Below are positions 34,318 to 46,710 of a stretch of 64,000 bases of DNA, one piece after another. Under the pieces are notes generated by a model. It was given only the letters and a program-made list of their open reading frames with translations, did no database searches and was not told the DNA's origin. The translations under genes were made by a program, and so were the position numbers. Location of the stretch: assembly GCA_021234155.1 (NCBI GenBank), contig JAJEKV010000078.1, positions 1,986,001-2,050,000 on the forward strand, read 5' to 3'. How positions within the stretch are numbered: the first letter of the stretch is position 1; the number at the start of each line of letters is the position of its first letter. The DNA comes from Isoetes taiwanensis (lineage: Eukaryota > Streptophyta > Lycopodiopsida > Isoetales > Isoetaceae).

Positions 34318-35822
34318 AAACATGCCACACCCACTCTAACATATACCACATGGACTCCAACATGCCAAGGTGGCTTAAACATGCCACGTGGGCTCCAACA
34401 TGCCACCTAGGCTCCAATATGCCAAGGTGGCTCAAACATGCCATATGGGCTCCAACATGCCACCTAGACTCCAACATGCCAAGATGGCTCAAACATTCCA
34501 TGTGTGCTCTAACATGCCACCTAGGCTGCAACATGCCAAGGTAGCTCAAACATGTCATCTAGGTTCCAACATGCCACCTAGGCTCAAACATGCCAAGGTA
34601 GCTTAAAGATGCCATGGGGGCTCCAACATGCCACCTAGGCTCCAACAAGCCAAGGTGGCTCACAACATGCCACATAGGCTCCAACAGGCCAAGATGGCTC
34701 AAGGTGTCACCTAAGCTCCAACATGCCACCTAGGCTCAAATATGCCAAGGTGGTTCAAACATGCCAAGGTGGCTCAAACATGCCACGCGGGCTCCAACAT
34801 GCCACCTAGGCTCCAACATGCCAAGGTGGCTCCAACATGCCACCTAGGCCCCAACATGCCACCTTGGCTCCAATGTGCCAAGGTTGGCTCCAACATGCCA
34901 CCTAGGGTCCAACATGCCACCTAGGCTCAAACATGCCAAGGTGGCTCAAACATGCCATGCACGGGCTCCAACATGCCACCTAGGCTCCAACATGCCACCT
35001 AGGCTCAAACATGCCAAGGTGGCTCAAACATGCCATCTGTGGCACCAACATGCCACCTAGGCTCCAACATGCCAAGGTAGCTCAAACATGCCAGGCGGGC
35101 TCCAACATGCCACCTCGGTTCCAACATGCCAAGGTGGCTCACAACATGCCACCTTGGCTCCAACATGCCACCTTGGCTCCAACATGCCAAGGTTGGCTCA
35201 AACATGCCACCTAGGCTCAAACATGCCAGGTGGGCTCCAACATGCCACCTAGGCTCCAACATTGCAAGGTGGCTCACAACATGCCACCTTGGCTCCAACG
35301 TGCCAAGGTTGGCTCAAACATGCCACCTAGGCTCAAACATGCCAAGGTGTCTCAAACATGCCATGCAAGCTCCAACATGCCACCTAGGCTCCAACATGCC
35401 AAGGTGGCTCACAACATGCCACCTAGGCTCCAACATGCCAAGGTGGCTCAAACGTGCCACATAGGCTCCAACATGCCACCTAGGCTCAAACATGGTAAGG
35501 TGGTTCAAATATGCCAAAGTGGCTCCAACATGCCACGCAGGCTTCGACATGCCACCCAGGCTCCAACATGCCATCTAGGCTCCAACATGCCACCTAGACT
35601 CAAACATGGCAAGGTGGCTCAAACATGCTACGCGGGCTCCAACATGCCACCTTGGCTCCAACATGCCAAGGTGGCTCAAACATGCCACGTGGGGCTCCAA
35701 CATGCCATGGTTGGCTCAAACATGCCACCTGCTCAAACATGCCAAGGTGGTTAAACATGCCATGTGGGCTCCAACATGCCACCTAGGCTCCAACATGCCA
35801 AGGTGCTCAAACATGCCACCTA
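34318..35822 (+). repeat. 1.5-kb minisatellite, ~20-bp unit
   Basis: About 70-75 units of the type CTCCAACATGCCACCTAGG or CTCAAACATGCCAAGGTGG follow each other, often alternating so that a 40-60-bp higher order is visible. Point changes and small deletions are common. Scattered relics (CAAACATGCCACTAAGCTC at about 36300) show the array was longer or has shed copies. The 20-bp unit gives stop-free frames on both strands that should not be read as proteins. Confidence 0.95.
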
Positions 35823-38800
35823 GGATTCGACACGGTCGCATGCAGGATGCATCGCGGTTTGATAAGCTCTCCGGGACCGATCTTGGAGTTTTTTGAACTA
35901 GCTCGAATCTACTTTTGCAAATTTTAATTTTCCCCACTCATTTCATAGAGATTGCAAAAAATACCCTTCATCACATCATCATGCCACTTTTGCCATGTCA
36001 TTAACCATGTTTTGCCATGTCAGTGGTACACCTCACATTGTTACCCATTATTTCTCATATTGCTTCCATTTTTGCCTTGAAAAAGTTGAAAACGCTAGAA
36101 ATGCCAATGTAGGTTGTGGTCGAAATTTGCTTCGTTGGTGCAGAGTGGCTATTCGGAGTGGAATAGTGGCACACAAGGTACATGGCAATGATATGGCACT
36201 AGGAATGATGGGTGCCATGTCACATTATGACTAAGCATTTTATGCACTTTAAATAGAAAATGACTAGATAGTATGCCTCAAATATGCCACTAGGTAGGCT
36301 CAAACATGCCACTAAGCTCTTATAAATGCCCTTTTTTTTAAGGATGAAATACAATTTCGTGACTTAGCATTTTATGCACTTTATATAAAAAATGGCTTGG
36401 CCACTTTTTTGGAGAAAATAGTTTTTTTGAGTGAGATACGTAGGTTGGGTTTAGTGTCCCTAAATTCCCTTGCCAAATCCTTCATGAAACGTTAAAAGCT
36501 GTCCAATTTCTTGCAAAATGCTTGGTCATCATATCCACATCATCCATATCTTGACATGTCGCCCAAACATGCCATACTACCCCATGAAAAACCAAGGTCA
36601 TACTTTATTTTTGGTTGGCTTACTTGGCATGACATGTCACCACTTGAGTGCCACATCATCATATTCCATGCACCGATTTCAATTTTCCCGGGCATCTCGT
36701 GAAAATTGCAAAAAATAACACTTGCCGAATCATCATGCCACTTTTGCCACATCATCATCACATTTTGCCAACTCATTGGCACACGCCACGGGTTACAAAT
36801 AAGTTTTGTCACGGGGAAATTAAAAAGTTTTAGATTTGTCACACACTTAGAAAATGAAAATATAAATCGAGTAAGCCTATCATTAGGTTCGGACCTAGCT
36901 CTCCCATTGTGTTATATGAGCCTCATTATCTCCAAACTATTTTTATGAAAATTACTTTCTATTGTACTCCACATACTTGAACTAACCACTTGAAAATCGG
37001 AGATTTATGCTAGAGATTTCTAGTGTTTGATGTTGTGGTGTACCCAATGAATCACAACATGATCCCTTACCACATGTTTGGTGGTCCTTATTGCTTAAAT
37101 TTTACTATTCCATGCTATTGCCCATTTGAACGCTATCAAAAGGAGGTGGCCCAGTTGCATTATTGCATCCCGCCTCCACCTTGTTGCTCTCAGATAGCCT
37201 TCTCCCACCTCAGTCGCCCACTTCCGAGGAGGGATCTTCTTCACGTGGATAACATGCCGACCACTAGCCTTCCGGACAAAGCGTCTTGTCATTCTATCCC
37301 ATACTAGTCATTACTCCTACCTTCTATCAATAATGTCCAAAGCAACATTTTGCTTGCAACATGAGAATCTGATCATGTCTGAGTGAATGAATTCCCTTGG
37401 CTAAAATCTTGAGATCCATTTTTAAATATGATTTGTGAAGCATGTATCCCATTAATGCTAAGATAAACGGCCAAGATTTTGATCTTGGCCTTATCATCCC
37501 ATCGGCCAAAGATCAGCGGCCGAGATTGCGATCCATGTCTTACCTTCCCTGTGGTGAGCCTTCCGCTGCGCCTTCCGCCCTGCGCTGTTTGCCTCCGCCG
37601 TCTTCTGCGTGCCTCCTCTCGGCTGCCTCCATTCCGTCTTCCGCTGGGCGCCTCCATTAGTCTTCGCGCCTCCATTCCGGCTTTTTCCATTTCGTCTGCC
37701 TCCATGGTTTTGATTTGGGCGACCTTTCTGGGACTGCTAGGTTAATGAGAAAGGGCGATCTTTCACAGACTCTTGGGGCTAATGAGAAAGGGCGACCTTT
37801 CGGACCTCTTTGGGTTAATGAGAAATCCCATTCTGTGCCACGATCAACCAGGTAAACTTTGGGCTTATTTCTTTTGCCCATGATTTCTCGGCTTGACCAT
37901 GAAACACAAAAATTGCATCAAAATCTCTATATTTACGCAAATCTACTTTCGAGAGTGGTGCAGTGCCGATTTGGGCGTGTTCTGCTTGGGTCTAGGTTTG
38001 GCCGAATAGGCCAAATTTATAGATTTGTATATTAGGTAAAGATTTACTGATCCAGTCGTTCACAATTTAGAGTTCTTTGTAAGAGAGTAAGTTTATTCAT
38101 GCTCAAGTTTCAGTAACCATCTTTTTAAGTCTTTGGGCAGATTGTTTTACACCAGTATGCTTTTCACGCTTTTGGAAGTTTGCATCTACAGTTTCTAAGA
38201 AACTTCAGGTAATCTGAGAAATTTAACTGGTTATTGGAATACCAGAAGTGAGCTGGTTAATAAGCCCAGCTGTAGCAGCAAGGATATGCGGATCTACGGT
38301 AGCAGCATCCTGCAACAGAACTATACTTTCATTATAAGACTTCATCCTGTACTAGAATCAGTTTCCATAGTTGTAACATTGCAAATTTATTGCTGAATAC
38401 ATTCAAATATATTGCAGAAGTAATTGTTTGAGATTGTAAAGTTTGATTTATGATTTGAAAATAAGATCATAGTGTGGATTTGAAAATAAGATCATACTTT
38501 TTGTATACTTTGAAATTCAAATTTGACTATATACTCATGTATGCAAAAACTCCTTTGTTTACTATTGCAATGTAATTCTTTTTCTTAATGACAACCGAAA
38601 ACAATGTTGTTCTTAAGTTTCTTATATTTCGTATTTTGTTTTAGTTCAACACATTGTTTCTTTAAAACTATACTAGAAACAATATGTGTAATTGTATTAA
38701 AAAAACAACAGTGGTTGCATTAATTGAAGGAAAACTATGCTAAAGAATACAAAGACCATGTTGTTTATAGGTGAATACCATGCTGTTTTTAGTGAAAACT

Positions 38801-39060
38801 ACACGTTTTTCTCTAAACCACACATAGAGTTTACACGTTGTTTTTCTCTAAAAACTACGATGAAAACTACGCATAAAAACGATGCGTTGTTTTTCTCTAG
38901 AAACTACGCATAAAAACTACACATCCTTTATATGTAAAAAACAACACTAAAAAACTACGCGTTTTTTCTAGCATTTTCGGAACATTACTATGGGTGGTGT
39001 TTAAGTGTTGTTTTTTTGCAAAAAAGACAGCAAAAAACTACACATAGAGCAGATTTTGGG
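35823..39060. other. No gene seen; likely part of a long intron
   Basis: Composition changes repeatedly. 37550-37700 is GC-rich and pyrimidine-rich. 37715-37830 has three copies of a ~45-bp unit around TTAATGAGAAAGGGCGACC. 38780-39040 is made of repeated AAAAACTACRC and GTTTTTCTCTA words, whose complement (GTGTGGTTTTT) is repeated at 33760-33960. No exon was recognised. Confidence 0.45.
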
Positions 39061-39064
39061 GTTA

Positions 39065-40773
39065 GTGTGGATCAGTGAAGGATGTGAACTTCTTCGGAAA
39101 ATTATCCTTCACATATTCAAAAATCTCCTTCTTCAATAGAACGATATAGATCGTAGTGTCTTTGCCCTTGTCTTGAAGAATTGCTTACCTGTATAATCAC
39201 TGGTGACCTTCACATAGGTCTTCCCATCCAGCACTTCCTGGAACAAAACCCGACAGTCTTCATAGTCGAGACCCCTCATGCACCTCAGGTAGGTCTGACT
39301 GAAGTAGTCAGAATCTTTTGCCCAATTACAGGTAACAGTTTGTCAATTATTGTGTTTTAGCTTGCAAGATTTCCACAAGTTCCATAGGGACATGAATAGG
39401 CGAAAAAATATCCTCGGCATGAAGACCCAATGGTTGAAATCTTTCGGTTGCTTACCACGCATGGTAACTTCACCAAAGCGGATGGCTGGAAACAACAAGA
39501 AGTTAGTCTTGAATGCAAATGATTATCAAATGGTGCCGTGGTGCCATTTGGTGAGGAAATGGCGCCGTGGCGCCATTTAATGAGGAAATGGCGCCACGGT
39601 GCCATTTGCTAATCTTGCCAACAATTAAAACACTATGTACCTTGTATGGTTCTGAGCGTGATTGCCCGCGTCCCGATGGATCAGGCTTCCCGCAAAGAGC
39701 ATATTGTTGCCGTAGGTGGGTTATTTTATCAATGAAGGGCTCCTTGAAAATAGTCTTGGCAGCAATATCATTGACTTCACAAGCGAAGTTCGCGGGCACT
39801 CTTGCTCGTTGACCGTGCCAGACAAGACTCCGCAAATTCGATACTCATAAATCTTTGCCATTTGTTCTTGGGACTTTGCTGTGCCGAGTCTTTTATATAC
39901 AAGCTGAGCGGCCATAACAGAATGATTGCCATTCACTATGTAATAGTGCATCCCCATGAGGTCATCCTCAGTTTTTCAAGGGTGCAGTTTCTTTGTGAGG
40001 GGATTGAATGGAATCACGTCCGCAGGAGTAAACACCGGATGTGGGTCTCTTTGAAAGGATTCCACTAAGGTCTTCACGTGCTCCATATTTCTTGGCCTAG
40101 ATGTCAGATTTGCAGGCCCTTGATATAGGATGAACACGTTTATTCGTTTTATAAATGTGATGCCTAGAGGAAAAAGATGGTGGTGGTCAAAGATCTTCTG
40201 TAACGTGTTCTCCGCCGTCTTCTCCTCTTCTGATATTTCCACCTTAAGATTTGCAGGCACCTCGAGCAAGTGCTGAGCTATTCTTAATGTAAGACTGCGC
40301 TCCTTGGGCTTCTCGGTGACCGTTTTGGCCAGTGTGCCTGCAGAATCCTGGATATGTGATGGGCTTGGAGGAATGTCACCACCACTTCTGGCCTTGCTTT
40401 CGTCGCTCCTCTCCTTACGTCTTGGACTTCCAGCAGGACTAGGAGTCTGAGTCTCTCTCCTTTGTTTTTTAGGTGTCCTCTCATTCTCAGAGGTCTCTAG
40501 CATGTGCTTCTTCTTCTTCTTTTTCCCTTCCATTTCCTCTGTTTCCCCTTCCTTTCCCTCCTTTTCATCGCGCCTTTCCTTCCCCTACGCCCTTTCAGTC
40601 CCATTCTTTGTCTTTCTTTTCCTTCTTCTCTTTCTTTTCCTTCTTCTCCTTTTTATCTTTCTTTTCCTTCTCGGGATCTTTGTGATCCTTTCTCTTAACT
40701 TTTTTCCTTGCCCGCCTTTCCTTCCTCGGTTCCTAGCCAACATCCTCATTAGCGGATGAGGAGTCTTTTTCAT
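39065..40773 (-). pseudogene. Decayed gene with ParB-like motif and K/E-rich region
   Basis: Reading right to left: a lysine/glutamate-rich segment (about 40770-40500, words like KKDKKEKKEKKEKK), then MLETSENERTPKKQRRETQ at 40500, then a globular part (40290-39979) with RPRNMEHVKTLVESFQRDPH. One in-frame TGA at 39976-39978 interrupts the frame, which continues as HYYIVNGNHSVMAAQLVY (near 39897-39948). The G-N-H-S-x-x-A-A pattern after a hydrophobic strand resembles the ParB/sulfiredoxin nucleotide-binding box. After a frameshift it continues to about 39640, and two more blocks follow at 39480-39345 (FGEVTMRGKQPKDFNHW) and 39290-39068 (DSDYFSQTYLRCMRGLDYED). The breaks mean it is probably dead here. 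Confidence 0.45.
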
Positions 40774-40868
40774 TGCATTTGCCCTCCTTAGTTTATCTTG
40801 TCTTCTTCACCTAACCGTTTTTAGCGGGGCCGTGTCCACAATGGCCGGGTAGTTTTAGGGCGGTGCCT

Positions 40869-41819
40869 TCACAACAAATGAAGGCGAGTTTTTTTCACTT
40901 CGTTCATACGATTGCGAAGAATTATAAAGCCCCTCAAGATTTCTTGTGGATCTTTGATGTCAGCTTCTTCAAAGGCTGTTATGCGATGGCGACTCCGGCC
41001 TTGCTTCTTCGCCGAACCAGGTACATTTGCAATACTAGCGGACATTACTGATGGGATCATAAAACTTCCGATCCACATAGTAGACAATTATTCTCTGCTG
41101 CATAGTATCCTCAAGGACCACCCGGATCCAAACTTCGCGACCGTTCTTGGTAACCATCTTCATGTTGACCAAGATACCCGACTGGTAAATGGCGCGTGAT
41201 TCTTCAGCAGTCTCCTTTATAAGCAGGCAGGGCTCTCTTCTGCAGTCTCCTTTTGAGCCTGTAGGAGCAGAGGTGCTCACCCACATTATTTCCATGCACC
41301 AGTTCCTGTCTGTCAGCATGATTGTCTGGTCGGATTGAAATTGTGGTTCCGGACGTTTGGTCATGAGGCCTCCACCGGTCAGAGCCCCTCCCCGCAATAT
41401 TTGAGGAAGATGGTTCAAGGAGAGTGGCTCGGGACTGGTAAGGCACCACAAATAATAGGAGAATGCACGAGAACGCAACACAATAAGAAGCAATCTACCA
41501 AGCGCCATAGGACTCAGATACAAATGGCGCCATCCATTTGCCAACAACAAGACCCTAAAGTAAGATAATAGACATCCAATGGCACCATGGCGCCATTTGC
41601 CAACAACAAGACTCCTAAAGTAAGCTACTAGGCATCTAAATGGCGCGGTGGCACCATTTGCCAATAACAAGACCGAAGAGTAAGCTAAGATATCCAAATG
41701 GCCTGGTGGGCGCCATTTAGAACAAACGAAACAATGCAAGTAGATGACATACATGTGCTTTGCGGTGCGCTAGCCGCTGTCTCCACATTCTGAGGACCTC
41801 CAGAATTGTCGATTTCCAT
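40869..41819 (-). pseudogene. 5' exons of the same decayed gene
   Basis: ATG at 41819 opens MEIDNSGGPQNVETAASAPQ. The exon ends at donor GTATGT (41752). The apparent intron holds the 60-bp minisatellite and ends at CTTACCAG (41435-41437). The next exon, 41434 to about 41035, contains MLTDRNWCMEIMWVS and GILVNMKMVTKNGREVWIRV. Its frame shifts near 41040 into one ending about 40869 (EEADIKDPQEILRGFIILRN). The phase at the first intron does not match the best downstream frame, which again indicates decay. Family unknown. Confidence 0.4.
41518..41725. repeat. Minisatellite with palindromic GGCGCC core, ~60-bp unit
   Basis: Three and a half units each contain AAATGGCGCCATTTGCC-like palindromes followed by AACAACAAGACCCTAAAGTA. 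Single related palindromes occur at 39527-39607, 41888 and 32264-32316. The array lies in the first apparent intron of the minus-strand gene. Confidence 0.8.
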
Positions 41820-42749
41820 TTCGAGCGCCTTGAATTTGGCCCGGAAACTGGTGTGTAGCTTGAAGGGGTAAGGCGTTGAACTGTAGAGAAATGGCGCCTT
41901 AAAAAACTGAAAACAGAGGCCAAAAAGAATTGCTCGAGAGGGCGGCAAGCTTTAGGCACTTGGTGGCTAAGATCGAGGCGGTGAGATCTGGAATCAAAAC
42001 AAAAAAATAAATGAGGTCCCTCGAAACAATGAGGCATAGCTAACTTTGGCATTTGCTGTCTGGCACATACCACAGGCTGCGGCCAACCAGGACCGTGGGC
42101 GGTCAAGCGCCCATGCCCGCCCTAGCGCCGTCACCCGCATGCCCGTGGTGGTCGAGGCGCCCATACGCGCGTGGCTGTCGCGCCCGTGCCGCCCAAATTT
42201 GAACTTTCAAATTGAATATTTCCGCCCTTCCCGCCCCGCTCAAATTTGAACATAAAATTTAAAAATCCGCTTGTAATTAAAACTTGCCACTGTGCAAATT
42301 TTAACAAAAAATTCAAAATTCTCGCCCGTAAATTGAAATTTGGCGCCACTTTGTCAAATTTGAATCGGTATTAACTCTTTAAAATTATGCGTTACATTTA
42401 AAGCTCCCTCTTTGTCGCCGTTCTCCCTCTTAAGCGACCATAGCGCGTATGAGGCGTTTTAGATTACTGCGGTTGGTAGCTTTGAATCCGCTGCTTTCGT
42501 TTACCGGCTCGCATAAAGCGCGATTCTTTTCTCGTGCACCTAGGCGAAACTTTGCAAAGCGCTTTGTCTGTCGTCTTTCTTCTTGGCTCCACAAAATCCC
42601 AGTGTGATTCTTGGCGGAAAAATCCTGCAGGTGATTCTTGGCGCTTTCTTCTTGGCCTTCGGTTCTTTGCGAATTCATCTGTTGGGATCAGCTTGTTTTT
42701 CCTGTTCCATCTACTGCTCCATTACATAATATCAAGTAAGTCCACTATC
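41820..42749. other. No gene seen
   Basis: Upstream of the inferred start at 41819. 42080-42240 is GC-rich (CGCCCATGCCCGCCCTAGCG and similar), and 42240-42400 has several runs of the AAATTTGAA type. This could be a promoter and leader, but no element stands out. Confidence 0.3.
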
Positions 42750-43714
42750 AAGTACTTGATTTCTTCCTATATTTAGTTATACTTGAATATGAATTGCTCT
42801 CTTTGAATTGCTCTCTATGTCGCAAGTGAAACAAAAGGGTTCTAAAACAACTTATTAAACAAAAACAAGAAAAGAATTTCGAAATTCCTTATTCAAACAG
42901 TGTCAATATTTCACACATCTTGTTTGCCCAAAATAATTAGGGGAAAAAAAATTCTTAAAAGAGAAATTACAAGGATTTTTTTTTATTTATTTTTTTTTTT
43001 AAATCTTTGTTTTGGTGTGTTATGGGAGTTGGACTATGTAATTGATGGCAGGAGAGGCATTCTGCCCCGTAGGGACTCGAGATGGCGCCGCCAACTGAGG
43101 TGTGTACAAGCGGCGGAACCTCGAGTGCCGCCGAGGTGCGCACCGCCGAGAGGCCCTACGAAGGGTAGAATGCTCTCTCCTGCCATCAATTACGGAACGT
43201 AATACATATCAAGACCATGACTACGAACATCAGAGAGCTTCTAGAGTAGAAATTTTGTTGCTTGAAGGGGGTTCAATCGGTTGCAGATAACAATCTTCAA
43301 AGCTTCGGTGTTTTCTTCCATAAATTTATCTTCTAACCTCTGTTTTTCTGTAGTGTTTATCTTCAACAATTTTTCCTTCTGTGGCTATGGCGAAATCTGC
43401 CGCAACAGTGCTCAAATCCCTACTTCGACCTGCTCAAATGACCTGGTTCCGGTGAAGCCATAGCCATCGCTCCAGCGATGCTTTTGCTAAGAGAAGAATG
43501 GGGCTTGCAGAAGGGCTTTGCTAAGCTGTGGCAGAGAGAATATATGGAAGCGGCGGAAGAGCGGCAAAAGAATTATGCCCTATAATTTTAGCCTAAAATA
43601 ACAGTAATCATGGCTTAACGTGTATTACATATGTTTAATAATGGTTTATGTCATATTTTTATCATTTGCCTTCGATTTTTTATTATTTTTTTTTTCTAAA
43701 AAGAAACAAGATCT
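42750..43714 (+). repeat. 0.96-kb dispersed repeat, copy 2
   Basis: Same orientation and same limits as 3173-4134. At the right edge this copy runs on as AACAAGATCTTCAATAACAA where copy 1 shows the Helitron-like start. It has its own small differences, such as a T-run of different length. Confidence 0.8.
43387..43585 (+). pseudogene. Small ORF pair, copy 2
   Basis: ATG 43387 gives MAKSAATVLKSLLRPAQMTW and a TGA at 43453. The overlapping frame 43451-43585 gives AIAPAMLLLREEWGLQKGF and the same charged end as copy 1, with a handful of replacements (S/G, E/K, R/Q, T/A) and some silent changes. The identical frame offset in both copies is the reason for listing it. Possibly a captured fragment of a small organellar protein gene; not recognised. 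Confidence 0.4.
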
Positions 43715-44757
43715 TCAATAACAACCAAAGCAAAAAACTCCTGAAAACTAGCAAAAAAGCACGCCAGAGGCTATAGAAAATAAAAGTATAGAAAAATAGG
43801 GCAAAGTAGTATAAATTGAATTGTATTTGTTGTGGTTAATGCGATAGAAAGAAATGTTGGATCATCTTTCTACATCTAATTGCATAATTACCAAGAGCAT
43901 GAATTCATGCATCAAGTTAATCCATCATTAAACCTTTTTGATGACATGATGACAAATAGAATTTCTCCTTTTGAATGTCAAGCATTTTGGAGTAAAAAAG
44001 AGACAAGATGCGTTCACAAAAGAATAGAAGAGTGACTCGAAATCATTTACGTGAAGGTATCCAGAAGATCAACCCAATTCATTCATACAGGTGTATTGTG
44101 GAGCTATTAGATCCGTATCCTCAATTTCCATTCAAGTTGTTATAGTAAGGTTTACATTCCATTTTCATATTGGGAAGCCTTCCAGTGTACGCCTAGGTGT
44201 TTCCAGGCAGTGCTCTGAGAGTTGCAGGCATCAAAGTCAATTAAATCCAATATCTGTCCTAGTTCTATATGATCTTTAATCGAAAAATCAAAATCCTTCT
44301 TCTGTCCAATCTACCAAGCCCAATGCAAACAAAGCATGTTACCATGCTTATTCAAGAACCTTTGTCTTTCTACTTTCATTAGTTAAGAAAACGTACTATA
44401 AAGCATTCCATGTTGAAGCCGATGCATACCATCTCAAGCTGATGCATACAACGTTCGCGATGCTAACGCTCTTCCGAACCATTGGGAACATCCGGATGGC
44501 TCATATTTGGTATCCTCTCGTCCTTACATTTGAAGCACATCCGATCTTGATGTGAGATTAGCCTCGAGAACAGATAATTGCTCCTTTAATTGTTTACCTG
44601 GAAGCAATGCATGACTACAAATATTGTCATAGAACAATCTATAAAGCAGAGTACAGCATACCTTCTTCTATAAGCTCTTGCCTCTGTAACAACTCTAGCT
44701 TCCCTTTCATTGCATCTGCCACAGCTTTTCTCTGCTCACGGATCTTATTGACTTCCT

Positions 44758-46710
44758 CTGATATTACACAGTTCTTGATTGTGTTAGGCTACACAAACTT
44801 AGTAATGCGTAAGCACTAAACATAATAAGAAAAACTGTATACATGCTTAGCACTTCTGGAAAGGTCCTCCAAAGGATTTAAACTTGCTCTTCACGAAACC
44901 TCCGCAAATAGAAAGCAACCGATTTTAAGAATATGATAACTAAATATCTCCATTGGGTCGAGTCATCAAAAACCACGAGGATATACCATACATGAGTACA
45001 ATAAGTGTTGTGATTTTGATCATATGGGACATGATATGTGGCTGAGATCAGGGATGCATCTCAGATGAAAATCTCAGACTTGGGCAGCATGGTTTCCAAC
45101 CAAGTAATTATGCATATGGAGACCATTTTGTTCTGATTTCCAGATCCCAAGACTAGATCAATGCTTGAGCATGAATAAGAGCTCATCTTGAGGCATATAT
45201 GATGAAACCTTACAATTATGAGGACAATATCTTAAGGATCTTATAATTACAGGCTAGATATAACAGTTCTGGTAATCTGAGAAGTCCTTCAACCATCATT
45301 CAATTAAATTGGGAATATGTCTTAATTTTGGGACAAATTTCATATTGCATGTTTTTAGTAGCATATTCAAATTCACATATTTCATGTTGAAATTATGAAA
45401 AACGTAATATCATATTACTTAGAAACAGACAATATTTTGTAAAATAGCATGATATCATTTATAAATCTAATGAAGAAAGCATATCCACCTTACAAAAATC
45501 ATTCTAGCATTTATATAGTAACACCGAGTCTTTCCACAAAGCTAGAGCTATCACAAGGCGAGTATATATCATATATACCACATTTAAATTGCATCCATGC
45601 CAAACATGATTTTATATACCAAACCAAAAGCCAACCAAAAGGAAGGAAGGAAGGAAGGAAGGAAGGAAGGAAGTATATTTTAACGCCCGCGGAGGCCAAA
45701 AAATAACTCAATGTCCTAAAGAGTACTTTAACCAATCTAACCAGTATGCAAAAGAACTGAATAAAGAAAAAATGAATTCTTTGGGCATGCCAAAAATGGT
45801 TTTTGAAAGTTTTAAGCTTGGCATAATGCAAAGAGTGTCCAGTTCATGTAAAAAAGGGTAATCCCAAAAAGTGGTTTAACTCAAAGACAATGTTCAGCTT
45901 AGCGTAATGCAAAAAGTATGTCTAATTCACATACAAAAAGTAATTTCAAAAAGCGGTTTAGCTAAAAAAACAATGTTTAGCTTACTATAATGCATAAAGT
46001 ATGTCCATGTTCACGTACGAAACCAATCCCAAAAAAGCTGGGTTTAACTCAAGAACAAAGTTTTTCTTAAAAAATGTATCACCTTGAAAATAATCCTAAA
46101 AGCTCGCTTTAACTTAAAAACAAGATTGTTTTTTAGAAAATATACCAACTCAAAAATAGGCGAAAAATAGCCCAAAAACACGCTTAGCGTGAGAAAAAAT
46201 AGGAGAAAAAAAACGAGGGGGGAGGGGGTGATCAGACTTTTCACCCCCTGTTCTTCTGTGCCATACCTAAGTTAAACCAAAAAAAAAAAACTCGACCTGG
46301 ATTCTTCTGGCGCTTCCAAACAATGCTTGTCCCGATTTAGAAAACTAGTTACAGCCTAAAGGTGAGTTTCTAGTCTCGGTTAACATGGCATGCCTGATAA
46401 TCTGATAATACCTAGATTTCGACCTGTTTATATAATCTGATAATACCTGGATTTCGTGTTCGTGGTCAACATCCAGCATCGTGTTTTATTGGCTCCTTCT
46501 AAATGAATCGATGAACTTCTGATTTTTTATTTCTGAAAGCTTTCCGGAAGCTTCTGATTTCTGAACTTCTGAAGCTAGAACTTCTGATTTCGGATGCTAG
46601 AACTTCCTTATTTAAAAAACTTTTGAAGCTTGCTGCAGTAAACCCATCGTCTTCATCCATCCACACTAACGCTTTCCATCCATCCAGAAGTTACTGCATC
46701 GCTTAACTTA
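44758..46710. other. No gene seen; inside the long SerRS gap
   Basis: AT-rich DNA with a local repeat at about 45830-46080 (TTTAACTCAAAGACAATG and variants, with AAAGTATGTC words) and a palindrome CACGCTTAGCGTG at 46179-46191. At 46520-46620 the words GAACTTCTGATTTC and similar repeat. Nothing coding was recognised. Confidence 0.4.
45641..45697 (-). mobile_element. 3' end of a LINE- or SINE-type element with (TTCC)n tail
   Basis: On the minus strand the sequence reads CTCCGCGGGCGTTAAAATA and then TAC(TTCC)8. The CTCCGNGGGCGTTAA word is also the last conserved sequence of the LINE at 48150-48165, where it precedes a TTA-repeat tail. A short tandem-repeat tail after a shared 3' word is typical of non-LTR retroelements. 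The 5' part is not recognisable. Confidence 0.5.

Noticed and set aside
34318-35822. CRISPR array
   Set aside because: Units are contiguous, with no unique spacers of constant length, and the genome is eukaryotic.
34316-35896. Repeat proteins of the HATWAPTCHLGSNMPRWLK type
   Set aside because: They are translations of the 20-bp minisatellite, open on both strands and in more than one frame; there is no start context or splice support.
40473-40759. Plus-strand frames rich in F, S, L and P
   Set aside because: They are the complement of the lysine/glutamate-rich coding stretch of the minus-strand gene.
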